60,967 nt of DNA. It comes from a candidate division FCPU426 bacterium (GTDB lineage Bacteria > Oederibacteriota > Muellerivitia > Muellerivitales > DAHXKG01). The stretch's first letter is position 1. The number at the start of each line of letters is the position of its first letter. The translations under genes were made by a program, and so were the position numbers. Where the stretch lies: positions 1 to 60,967 of the forward strand of contig DAHXKG010000011.1 in assembly GCA_027366525.1 (NCBI GenBank), given 5' to 3'. Shown here piece by piece: positions 40,675 to 49,149 of this stretch. The notes beneath the pieces are model-generated. The model saw nothing but the letters and a program-made list of their open reading frames with translations, was not told the DNA's origin and ran no database searches.

Positions 40675-42891
40675 CTATTTTATTAGTTTCGATATCACTG
40701 CCGATGGAGAAATCTGCAATTGCTTCTTCCATTTCTTAATCACTTGAAGATTTTCACGTGCTTGAATCACCTTGTCTTCTTCTACTCCTTCTGTATTTAA
40801 GTATTTTTCAAACTCATTAACGGCCTCATCCCACCAGGATTTAGCTTGATAGACCTGACCCAAATAAAAATGAACTTCAGATAAATTTGGAGTAATAGTG
40901 ATGATTTTTTTAAATTCAACTAATGATTCATCCCACCAACGTCTTTTTAAATAAATTTCTCCCAATATTAAATGGACATCGGCAGCATTGCTATCTAAAT
41001 TTAAAGCCTTAATGGTTGTCTTAGTTGCCGAATCAAAATCATCATTTAATAAATATGTTTCCCCCAATTGCATCCATGCTTCTCTAAATTTAGGATCAAG
41101 GCGAACGGATTCATTGTACTCTCGAATTGCCTCTGAATATTGTTTTATATTTTTGTAAATACCACCTAAATCAAAGTGCAATTTAGGATTTTCTGGATCT
41201 GACATAATCTGTTTAATTAATGTTTCAATAGATTCTGTAACTGAAATCTTTTTTTTAAGAACAGCGGCAAGATTATTTTGAGCCGTTTTATAATCCGGTT
41301 CAATTTCCACCGCCCGCCTAAACGATTGAATGGCTTGATCGTACTTACCCAATTTAAAATACACTACGCCAAGATTATTGCAAGCTTTAGCATATTTAGG
41401 ATTTAACCGGATCGCCTCTAAATAATGAGAAACTGCCTCATTTAATAAACCGGCATTTTTATAAGCAACTCCTAAGCTATTATGAATAATTGGATTCGTC
41501 TTATCAAATTCCAGTGCCTTTTTATATTCATTTACTGCCTCTTCAAATCTACCTTTATCTGCCAATGCCAATCCTAGATAGATTAATGCCTCTGCACTTG
41601 AAGCAATGGAAGCATCCAATTCCATGGCATCTTTAATTTCTCGAATAGCCTCATCATATAAACTAATTTTATAATAATAAACACCGAGATAATAGTGAGC
41701 GGCAGAATTATGGGAATCAATTTCTAATGCTTTACGAATTTGATCCGTAGCTTTCTCTGCTTCGCCAATCTTAAAATAAGTCACACCCAATTCAAAACGA
41801 GCCGAACTTGACCCGGGAAGAATTTGAATTGCCTTGGAAAACTGGTCGACTGCCTCCGAATATTTTCCCTTTTCTCGAAATGAAATTCCGAGTTGAATAA
41901 AATGGTCGACTCCATTCGAGTTTAAAGAAATAGCTTTTTGAAAAACTCGTATTGCTTCGTCAACATTGCCCATCGCTAAGTAAGTTTCACCTAATCCAAG
42001 ATATAATTTATCTTCTTGAGGGAAAGCATCTAATGCACGTTTATATTCGCGAACTGCTTCATCAAATAATTTTTTATTTCTATAAACGACCGCTAAATTT
42101 ATAAAGGTATCTAATCCTGTCGTAGCCGTTTGCCGCGAAGTTTCTAATTGCCCAGCTATTTTTTCCTCTAGTGTTTTAGAACGATCGATTGTTAACAAAG
42201 ATTGAGTATTCGGGCCAAAATTAGGATTCAATTCAATTGAACGGTGCAGTGCTTCTTCAGCTTCTGTCAACATATTTTTGTCACCATAAACATAGCTAAG
42301 ATTATAAAAGGCCTTCGCATATTCAGGATTAATTGAAATAGCTTTTTTAAATTCTACCAATGCTTCATTTAGCAATCCTTTTTTATAATAAACTTCTCCT
42401 AAGTGGTTATGTAAATCAGAAAAATTTGGATTTTTTTCAATGATCTTCTTAAATTCATTAACTGAATCATCCAGACGGTCTTCATGCTTATAGCACAAGG
42501 CTAAATAATACATCCCCAAAATGTGATCTTGTTTAAGCTCAATACATTTTTGATATTCCAGAATCGCCTGTTTGTAATCGCCAATATAACGGTATGCATT
42601 TGCCAGATTATAGTGAGCTTCCGGATCCTGAGGAAAAAGTTGAATTGATTTTTTATATGCGTCAACTGTTCTCGTCAAAATACCAGTTTGTTGATTGATT
42701 GCGTTTAAATTCTCTTGGATTTGAATGCTATCTGAATCTATTTCTAACGCTGTTTTAAATTCTTTGACTGCTTCTTGATGCATACCTTTCGAATAATAAA
42801 ACATACCTAGATTGTTATGGGTAGAGGCATCCCCTTGATCATTTCCATTCGATATTTCACGTAAAGTTTTTATGTCAGCAGAATGTTCCAT
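40675..42891 (-). CDS. Large TPR-repeat protein
   Basis: 738 residues made almost wholly of ~20 tandem 34-residue TPR units (repeating N-L-G-x-x-Y, D-E-A-x-x-E-F-K-K-A-I-x-x-x-P). There is no signal peptide or membrane segment, so it is cytoplasmic. It is 7 nt before the PII gene and 8 nt after the MshEN-CheW gene. It probably scaffolds protein partners in the chemosensory/pilus block. Confidence 0.88.
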   Translation of the reverse strand: MEHSADIKTLREISNGNDQGDASTHNNLGMFYYSKGMHQEAVKEFKTALEIDSDSIQIQENLNAINQQTGILTRTVDAYKKSIQLFPQDPEAHYNLANAYRYIGDYKQAILEYQKCIELKQDHILGMYYLALCYKHEDRLDDSVNEFKKIIEKNPNFSDLHNHLGEVYYKKGLLNEALVEFKKAISINPEYAKAFYNLSYVYGDKNMLTEAEEALHRSIELNPNFGPNTQSLLTIDRSKTLEEKIAGQLETSRQTATTGLDTFINLAVVYRNKKLFDEAVREYKRALDAFPQEDKLYLGLGETYLAMGNVDEAIRVFQKAISLNSNGVDHFIQLGISFREKGKYSEAVDQFSKAIQILPGSSSARFELGVTYFKIGEAEKATDQIRKALEIDSHNSAAHYYLGVYYYKISLYDEAIREIKDAMELDASIASSAEALIYLGLALADKGRFEEAVNEYKKALEFDKTNPIIHNSLGVAYKNAGLLNEAVSHYLEAIRLNPKYAKACNNLGVVYFKLGKYDQAIQSFRRAVEIEPDYKTAQNNLAAVLKKKISVTESIETLIKQIMSDPENPKLHFDLGGIYKNIKQYSEAIREYNESVRLDPKFREAWMQLGETYLLNDDFDSATKTTIKALNLDSNAADVHLILGEIYLKRRWWDESLVEFKKIITITPNLSEVHFYLGQVYQAKSWWDEAVNEFEKYLNTEGVEEDKVIQARENLQVIKKWKKQLQISPSAVISKLIK

Positions 42892-42899
42892 ATTCCACT

Positions 42900-43514
42900 C
42901 TATACCCCATATAAAGGATTACTAATTTGTATTGGTAATAACTTATCAGGATTTATGATGGAATAAAATATATTTTTTGACTTTGCAATACAATAATATA
43001 GGTCACTTCTTTTACCAAAAAGAAATGGTGGAACAGGTTCAATTTCAGTTGTCTGGAATTTTTGAACATCAATTACTTTATCTACCCATACTGCGAACAG
43101 TTGATCTTGAAATGGGAATAAGATGAACCAAGTCATATTAAAATCACTATGAGGCGATAGATCTAAAATAGTTCTTAAAGATATGACCGGGATTGGTTCT
43201 CCACGCAAAGCAATCTCTCCAACAAAGGGGGATAATAAAGATGGCTTATATTCGATTGGGACATAATTCATCACCTCTTTAATTCGATACGTTTCTATGC
43301 CGAAAAATTCCTGATTGCATGAAAACGTTAACGTCAACATGCCTTTTAGAACTTCTAAAATATCGACTTCACGTACAAAACCCAATCGAATAACGATTTT
43401 CCCAAAAGGTTCGCGCGTAATTTTTTGCTCCCCTAAAACCATTTGAACTTGTTGCTCACTTAGTTTTCCAGCTTGCTTTAGTAATTCACCTAAAGTTTTT
43501 TCTTGAAAAGGCAT
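42900..43514 (-). CDS. MshEN-like domain fused to CheW
   Basis: Residues ~7-55 match half of an MshEN/T2SSE_N domain: T-L-G-E-L-L-K-Q-A-G-K-L-S-E-Q-Q-V then G-K-I-V-I-R-L-G-F-V-R-E-V-D-I-L. Residues ~60-204 are a CheW fold (F-F-G-I-E-T-Y-R-I-K-E-V, V-G-E-I-A-L-R-G-E-P-I-P-V-I-S-L-R, F-A-V-W-V-D-K-V-I-D-V). MshEN domains of pilus/secretion ATPases bind c-di-GMP; the key leading Arg of the R-L-G motif is Thr here, so binding is doubtful. The start is ATG 43514 (MPFQEKTL) with AAGAAAG upstream, 1 nt after the TPR stop. It could couple the pilus machinery to CheA. Confidence 0.75.
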   Translation of the reverse strand: MPFQEKTLGELLKQAGKLSEQQVQMVLGEQKITREPFGKIVIRLGFVREVDILEVLKGMLTLTFSCNQEFFGIETYRIKEVMNYVPIEYKPSLLSPFVGEIALRGEPIPVISLRTILDLSPHSDFNMTWFILFPFQDQLFAVWVDKVIDVQKFQTTEIEPVPPFLFGKRSDLYYCIAKSKNIFYSIINPDKLLPIQISNPLYGV

Positions 43515-43515
43515 A

Positions 43516-44688
43516 TTATCTTTCTTGAACAATTTTTAAATTTGATCTTAATATCTCATTATTGGGTTCCAGTTCCAGCGCTTTATTCCAATTAGCAATT
43601 GCCAAGTCTTTATCATGCCGTTTTAAAAAAATATTACCTAATTTTGCATAAGCATCTGCATGTTTTGAATCAATTTCTAATAATTCTTTGAATTCCACAA
43701 TTGATTCATCTAATCGTCCAGTTTTATAATAAAGGTTTGCCAGCGTATCTAAAATCATCAAATCTTTAGGTGTTATTTTTTTAGCCTTTTCATATTCTTG
43801 AATCGCTTTTTCCCATTCTCCTTGACGATCGTAAATATATCCTAAAACATTGTGTGCACTGCTATCATGTGGATTGATTTCCAATACCTTCTGATACATC
43901 TGAACCGCTTCATCATGTTGCCCTCGACTTGCATATAAATTTCCAAGTTTAAAAAAAACTTCAGGATTTTTTGGATTTTTCTCGAGTGCTTGATTCAAAA
44001 GTTCAAAGGCTTTGTCTAATTGTCCCAACGTCATGTACGCCTGTCCAAGTTTAATTGGAGTTTCCAAATCAAACGGATTTAAATTTAATGCCATTTCATA
44101 TGTTTGGATGGCCTCTGAAAAAGAACCTTTTTTTAAATACGCATTACCTAAAATTGAATAAATAGCTGCATGCTTAGGATTGATTTTGAGTGCCGTCTCA
44201 TAAGCCATAATCGCTTCATCTAACTGTCCTAATTGCTCAAATACAAAACCTGTTTTGAAATGAAACTCTGCATTATTAGAATTAATTTTCAAACAGATTT
44301 GATATTCTTGTAGCGCTTCTTGAAAACGTCCTACTTTTGAATACACATTACCTAAATTATTATGTAAACCAGCATCTTCAGAATTTAATTCGATTGATTT
44401 TTTAAATTCAAGAATAGCCGAATCATACTTGCCTTGAACTTCAAATAATAATCCCAATTTGCAGTGCGCATTAATATTTAATGCATTAATGGATAATGAT
44501 TTTAAATAATACTGTTCTGCTTCAGAATAATTCCCAATATTTGCGTAAATTGTTCCAAGGTGAGCAAGTACTTCGGCATCATTGGGATTTAAATCTAAAG
44601 CTTTTCGGAATTCCTGGATTGCATCATCATAGCGTTTCGAAATTAAAAAAGCCAATCCCAAGTTGATATGATCTTGAGCTTTTTCCAC
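43516..44688 (-). CDS. TPR-repeat protein
   Basis: 390 residues, about 11 continuous TPR units (G-x-x-x-x-x-x-x-R-Y-D-D-A-I-Q-E-F-R-K-A) and nothing else. Cytoplasmic, no signal peptide. It lies between cheR (15 nt) and the MshEN-CheW gene. CheR proteins are often fused to or paired with TPRs, so it may act with CheR. Confidence 0.88.
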   Translation of the reverse strand: MEKAQDHINLGLAFLISKRYDDAIQEFRKALDLNPNDAEVLAHLGTIYANIGNYSEAEQYYLKSLSINALNINAHCKLGLLFEVQGKYDSAILEFKKSIELNSEDAGLHNNLGNVYSKVGRFQEALQEYQICLKINSNNAEFHFKTGFVFEQLGQLDEAIMAYETALKINPKHAAIYSILGNAYLKKGSFSEAIQTYEMALNLNPFDLETPIKLGQAYMTLGQLDKAFELLNQALEKNPKNPEVFFKLGNLYASRGQHDEAVQMYQKVLEINPHDSSAHNVLGYIYDRQGEWEKAIQEYEKAKKITPKDLMILDTLANLYYKTGRLDESIVEFKELLEIDSKHADAYAKLGNIFLKRHDKDLAIANWNKALELEPNNEILRSNLKIVQER

Positions 44689-44703
44689 TATTTTCTATTC
44701 TCC

Positions 44704-45519
44704 TTAATTTATCATTATGGTTTTCTGATACAAACGATTTGAAGTATCAATACATATAAATAATTGTCTCGCTGGACCCATCATAGTTTCAGTATTTCCA
44801 AGTACTAAAACTCCATTATCTTTTAAGCTCTCGTGCAATGCTTTAAACAGCCATTGTTGTTTATCTTGAGTTAAATAAATCAAAACATTTCTACATAATA
44901 TAAGATTATATGCATTGAGTTCAAAAACATTTAATGAAAATATATTTTGAATTTGAAATTCAACTCTGCGGGCTAGCTTAGGTAACACTTTTATTTTACC
45001 AGAACCGATTTCTTGAAACCAGTTTTGAATTTGAATTTTTGTTAAATTTCTAGTTGCAGAAAGCTGATATTCACCATTTAAAGCAAATTGAACGCTTTGT
45101 GGATCAATATCAATTGCATGCACTTTGAAAAATTTAAAATATTTTAAAGCCAGTATAGCAATTGAATAAGCCTCTTCTCCTGTACTACATCCCACAGATA
45201 AAATTTTAAAGTGATCGTTGCGTCCATCAGGTTTTAGAGAATTAAATACTAATGTTTCAATCGCGGTATATACAGACGGATCTCTAAAAAACTCAGTTAC
45301 ATGAATCGTTAAACGTTCGAATAAATGTTGGATCTCTTCAGAATCATTGAAGAGAATTTTTAAATAATCATTATAATGAGAAATCCCATATACTCGCATT
45401 CGAGCCATTACACGTCGTTGAATATATTTGGCTTTATAAAACTCGCCATTGAAATCTTTTTTAGCCAAAATAAAAGATAATATTTTTTGAAAAGCTTCTT
45501 GTTCTTCTTGTTCCACCAT
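44704..45519 (-). CDS. cheR: Chemotaxis protein methyltransferase CheR
   Basis: 271 residues. N-terminal helical domain and SAM-binding domain with S-V-G-C-S-T-G-E-E-A-Y-S-I and N-L-I-L-C-R-N-V-L-I-Y-L. It methylates receptor glutamates, opposing CheB. The start is ATG 45519 with AGGTG 6 nt upstream; a GTG three codons earlier is possible. No fused TPR, but a TPR gene follows directly. Confidence 0.95.
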   Translation of the reverse strand: MVEQEEQEAFQKILSFILAKKDFNGEFYKAKYIQRRVMARMRVYGISHYNDYLKILFNDSEEIQHLFERLTIHVTEFFRDPSVYTAIETLVFNSLKPDGRNDHFKILSVGCSTGEEAYSIAILALKYFKFFKVHAIDIDPQSVQFALNGEYQLSATRNLTKIQIQNWFQEIGSGKIKVLPKLARRVEFQIQNIFSLNVFELNAYNLILCRNVLIYLTQDKQQWLFKALHESLKDNGVLVLGNTETMMGPARQLFICIDTSNRLYQKTIMIN

Positions 45520-45551
45520 GAGATACACCTAAAATAAGCAAAAAACTATTC

Positions 45552-46316
45552 TTATTTGCGACATTTAACCATAAATCCCTTTTGTATGGGGATTTTAGCA
45601 TTTAAAATTTTTGCAATTGAATAATTCTTCCCCAATTGAACAATTTTCAAAATGCCAATGGTTGGAAAAATACTTAATCGATTACTATTTAGCGGTCTTT
45701 TGATCAAAAATTGTTGGCCTAGTAATGCTCCTTCTTTTGTACCAACATTTATAATGACTAATTGGTTTACACCAGAATAAAATGTCACTGGGCTAGTATA
45801 AATTCCACTCACAATTTTACCACGTATATGGGTTAGCTTGGTCTTTTGAACGTAATTTTTCTCATATTGAAACCGTGATTGTTCGACTAAAAAGGGACTA
45901 ACTAAATCACCACGTTTAATTTGATGAATAGCATATATAATTTCAGCCAAACATTGTTTATGACTAGATTTTAAAATTTTAGCGATGCCTAAATTTTCAA
46001 CGTAATTTCCATATCCTGGAATGCTTCGTGGAATTTCGAAGATGGTCATTTTTTCATTAACTTTGGGATAATAATTTGAAATTAAATGAACAATCAACAA
46101 ATCATGTGAAGTTAAATATGACGGATTGCGTGATATTCGTGAAATTTTTCCAATTAGTGGTATTTGGGAACTGGAATTTACTAGAAAACCTGCTCTGAAA
46201 AACTCATAGAATGTAATTTTATTAACATCTTTAAAATTCCCCCAGTTTTGTCCATACGAAAAAGATATCAACGATAAAGTGAGCATCATAAAAAAACACA
46301 GGATTTTAATTTTCAT
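45552..46316 (-). CDS. Secreted protein of unknown function, FlgT-C/LysM-region-like C-terminus
   Basis: 254 residues with a signal peptide (1-22, S-Y-G-Q). The C-terminal ~90 residues (I-V-S-G-I-Y...V-I-I-N-V-G-T-K-E-G-A-L-L-G-Q-Q-F-L-I-K-R, then S-I-A-K-I-L...I-Q-K-G-F-M-V) fit the small beta domain seen at the end of FlgT and in envelope proteins associated with motors and pili. The N-terminal part shows an earlier, more diverged copy (R-N-P-S-Y-L-T-S-H-D-L). Placement between pilT-TPR and cheR suggests a periplasmic pilus accessory. The family itself is not recognised. Confidence 0.6.
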   Translation of the reverse strand: MKIKILCFFMMLTLSLISFSYGQNWGNFKDVNKITFYEFFRAGFLVNSSSQIPLIGKISRISRNPSYLTSHDLLIVHLISNYYPKVNEKMTIFEIPRSIPGYGNYVENLGIAKILKSSHKQCLAEIIYAIHQIKRGDLVSPFLVEQSRFQYEKNYVQKTKLTHIRGKIVSGIYTSPVTFYSGVNQLVIINVGTKEGALLGQQFLIKRPLNSNRLSIFPTIGILKIVQLGKNYSIAKILNAKIPIQKGFMVKCRK

Positions 46317-46337
46317 AGATATTCCTTAAATTGAAAT

Positions 46338-46736
46338 TTATCGAACAATTAAAATTTTCGATTTTAACAAGCGAGCTTTCCAAATCCATTTTTTTTCTGT
46401 TGGAAATTGATCAATCATATTTTGCAAGCTTGATAACGCAACACGCGGCTGACCATTATCAGACGCAATGATTGCCAAATCGTATAAAGCTTTGCACGCA
46501 TCATTGATGTGCTCTGGATATTTTTGATAAATCTCTTTATATATTTTTTCAGCTACCAATGAACCACCTGTTAAATCACACCATTTAGCCGTAAAAAACA
46601 TTAACTCAACATTATTGCTATTTGGATGTTTTCTTATCCACGTTTCAAGTTCTTTATATACAAAATTCGAATTTAATGAAATTCCAAAAACAATTAACAT
46701 AAGTATTGAAAAAACAATTGCTATTTTTAATCCCAT
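46338..46736 (-). CDS. Small membrane-anchored TPR-like protein
   Basis: 132 residues. One N-terminal membrane segment or signal peptide (residues 4-24), then helical repeats (A-K-W-C-D-L-T-G-G-S-L-V-A-E-K-I-Y; A-L-Y-D-L-A-I-I-A-S-D-N-G-Q; A-L-S-S-L-Q-N-M-I-D-Q-F-P) of TPR character. Probably periplasmic. It follows pilT-TPR by 23 nt. Confidence 0.6.
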   Translation of the reverse strand: MGLKIAIVFSILMLIVFGISLNSNFVYKELETWIRKHPNSNNVELMFFTAKWCDLTGGSLVAEKIYKEIYQKYPEHINDACKALYDLAIIASDNGQPRVALSSLQNMIDQFPTEKKWIWKARLLKSKILIVR

Positions 46737-46759
46737 GCTTCTATCCTAATATTTTAAAA

Positions 46760-49063
46760 TTAACCGATTTTAGAAAAGATACCTTTTAAAAGACCTTTTT
46801 TATTTTTAGCTTCTTCAATACGTCTTTTCACTCGATCGTTCGATGCATCATATTCCAAAATTTTATTCCAAAACTGAATGGCTTTATCAAATTCATTTTT
46901 TTCGAATGCTTCTTTGCCTTTTTGATAATAATCATTGCTTAATTGCTCTATTTTCACTTTAAGAGCATCTAGTTGACGAACAGCATTAGGGTGTCCAGCA
47001 GAAATTTTTAAAACCTTATTAAATTCTTGTTGAGCCGATAGTAATTCATTGTGTTCCATTGCTTCCATGCCATTTTTGTAAATTTCTTCAATTTGTTGTT
47101 CAAGCATTGATGTCGACTTGACCAAATATGCTTCCAAATATGCATTGCCTGGAGCTTTTGAAATGGCTTTTTTAAAAAGTGTAATAGCCGATGTAAAATC
47201 ACTGTGAATATAACATTTAATTCCCTGTTCAAAAAGGCTGAAAATCGCATCCTTATCTTGATTTGTTTCAATACCGCTGATTTGAAATGATAAAAGTTTT
47301 TGTGTTCCCTGCTGTAAGTATTGTGCAACCTCTTCTAGTTCTGTATTGATTTCATACGCCTTTTGCCATGTTACTAACGCCCCTAATAAATCTCCAGATT
47401 GATAACATTCAATTGCTTTTTGATTTAATTCATTTGCGCGTTTTTTAAATTGCTGTTTTTGAATTGAATTTTTCAATTCTTTTTGAGCTGCTATCGCTTG
47501 TTCATTTTCAGAGTCAATAGCAAGTGCTTCGTTAATTTTTTCATATGCCTTTTCATATTCTGAATTATTTTGCAACTGGAGTGCTTGTTGAATATACTCG
47601 CGAGCCGCTACCTGATTTTCTAATTCCTTTTGTATGGTTTGAATATATGTTTCAATTTGTTTATTATTGGGATCAATTTCCAATCCTTTTTTCAATTCAA
47701 CAATAGCACTTTGTATCTTCCCTTCGCGATAAAATTGCAATCCGGCTTTTAAGTTAATAGATGCATCCTTTTTTCGATCACTTTGAGCATCTAATTTTCG
47801 AAGTTCTGCCATAAGCGCATTGGCTTCCGGATGATCTGGTTTTTCCTGCAATATGCGTTTAAGTTCAATACGCGCCTCATCATAACGCCGTTTATCATAA
47901 TATTCTTGAGCACGATGGAACCATGACGACATTCGTTCTTTTTGTTGAGACAATTCCATTTGTGTAATCAATGACTGAGCGGATGCACGTGAAGAAGATA
48001 TCCCTTTTAATCCAAGATCAATTTCACTTGGAGAAGTGGCCTGTTCCATAGCACTTTCTCGCGTAATCAGAGATTCTCGAACTAATTGAATTAATGATTG
48101 GTCAAACGTTTGCATACCATATTGACTCCCACCCTCAGCAATGAACCCTTTTATTGAAGAAATTTTCCCTTCAAAGATAAGCGATTTAATTGTTGGCGTA
48201 ACTATCATTATTTCACAAGCAGGAACTAATCCAATTTTATCAGTTTTTGAGACCAATCGTTGTGAAATCACCGCTTTTAATGTATTAGAAAGTTGAATAC
48301 GAATTTGGTTTTGCTGTTCTGGAGGGAAAAAGTCTAAAATTCTTTCAATGGTTTGTGTGGTATCCATCGTATGAAGTGTAGATAAAACTAAATGTCCAGT
48401 TTCTGCAGCCGTAATGGCCGCTTGCACTGTTTCCATATCTCGCATTTCACCAATTAAAATGACATCTGGATCCTGTCTTAAAACATATTTTAGTGCACTT
48501 TGAAATGATGCTGTATCAATTCCCACCTCGCGCTGTGATACACTAGATCTTTTATCCACATGAACAAACTCAATTGGATCTTCAATAGTAACAATATGAG
48601 CCGCTCGATTTTCATTCATTTCATTAATCATTGCTGCTAACGTAGTTGATTTACCTGATCCAGTAATACCAGTAACCAAGATCAATCCTCGTTGTTCTAG
48701 CGAAATTTGTTTCAATGCAGCTAACGGAAGATGAATGTCTTCTAATCGTGGAATTATCTGTGGAATTAGTCTCATAATAATTTCTGGTAGTCCACGCTGC
48801 CACATAACATTGCATCGAAAGCGTGCGATGCTTTCCAAGGAATACGCTAAGTCAATTTCATGATGATCCTCAAAAAATACTTTTTTTTGTTTGTCATCCA
48901 ATAATTGTGACACCACTTCGTAAACATTTTCAATCGTCAACAATTCCTCGGATTGAGGTCGTAAATCTCCGTCAACACGGAAAAGCGGTTTAGCACCCGC
49001 TTTAAAATGCAAATCCGATGCCTTGGACTCTACCATGCTATGCAATAATTGATTTAACTCCAT
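46760..49063 (-). CDS. PilT-type retraction ATPase fused to C-terminal TPR domain
   Basis: Residues 1-350 are a complete PilT: N-terminal S-D-L-H-F, Walker A G-I-T-G-S-G-K-S-T (132-140), Walker B with G-E-M-R-D (205-209), the H box S-T-L-H-T and the PilT-specific I-x-x-L-I-F-E-G-K...G-M-Q-T-F-D-Q-S-L segment. Residues ~380-760 carry about nine TPR or TPR-like repeats, giving 767 aa instead of ~350. PilT powers pilus retraction. AAGGTGG precedes the ATG. It is the first gene of the chemosensory block. No pilin or PilB gene is in the window. Confidence 0.9.
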   Translation of the reverse strand: MELNQLLHSMVESKASDLHFKAGAKPLFRVDGDLRPQSEELLTIENVYEVVSQLLDDKQKKVFFEDHHEIDLAYSLESIARFRCNVMWQRGLPEIIMRLIPQIIPRLEDIHLPLAALKQISLEQRGLILVTGITGSGKSTTLAAMINEMNENRAAHIVTIEDPIEFVHVDKRSSVSQREVGIDTASFQSALKYVLRQDPDVILIGEMRDMETVQAAITAAETGHLVLSTLHTMDTTQTIERILDFFPPEQQNQIRIQLSNTLKAVISQRLVSKTDKIGLVPACEIMIVTPTIKSLIFEGKISSIKGFIAEGGSQYGMQTFDQSLIQLVRESLITRESAMEQATSPSEIDLGLKGISSSRASAQSLITQMELSQQKERMSSWFHRAQEYYDKRRYDEARIELKRILQEKPDHPEANALMAELRKLDAQSDRKKDASINLKAGLQFYREGKIQSAIVELKKGLEIDPNNKQIETYIQTIQKELENQVAAREYIQQALQLQNNSEYEKAYEKINEALAIDSENEQAIAAQKELKNSIQKQQFKKRANELNQKAIECYQSGDLLGALVTWQKAYEINTELEEVAQYLQQGTQKLLSFQISGIETNQDKDAIFSLFEQGIKCYIHSDFTSAITLFKKAISKAPGNAYLEAYLVKSTSMLEQQIEEIYKNGMEAMEHNELLSAQQEFNKVLKISAGHPNAVRQLDALKVKIEQLSNDYYQKGKEAFEKNEFDKAIQFWNKILEYDASNDRVKRRIEEAKNKKGLLKGIFSKIG

Positions 49064-49112
49064 TATCCACCTTATATATTTTTTATGACGATCTCACCAA
49101 TTCACTACTCCC

Positions 49113-49118
49113 ATTATA
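49113..49118 (-). promoter_or_regulatory. Possible -10 element of the pilT-che block
   Basis: A perfect TATAAT on the minus strand lies 50 bp upstream of pilT in the only sizeable gap (86 bp) before the block. A -35 is not convincing. Confidence 0.35.
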
Positions 49119-49149
49119 TCGTTATCAAATTATAAAATCACCTGAATAT

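Noticed and set aside
40675-44688. CRISPR-like or DNA-level tandem repeats in the TPR genes
   Set aside because: The periodicity is at the protein level (34 residues) with diverged DNA; no identical repeats with spacers were seen anywhere in the window.
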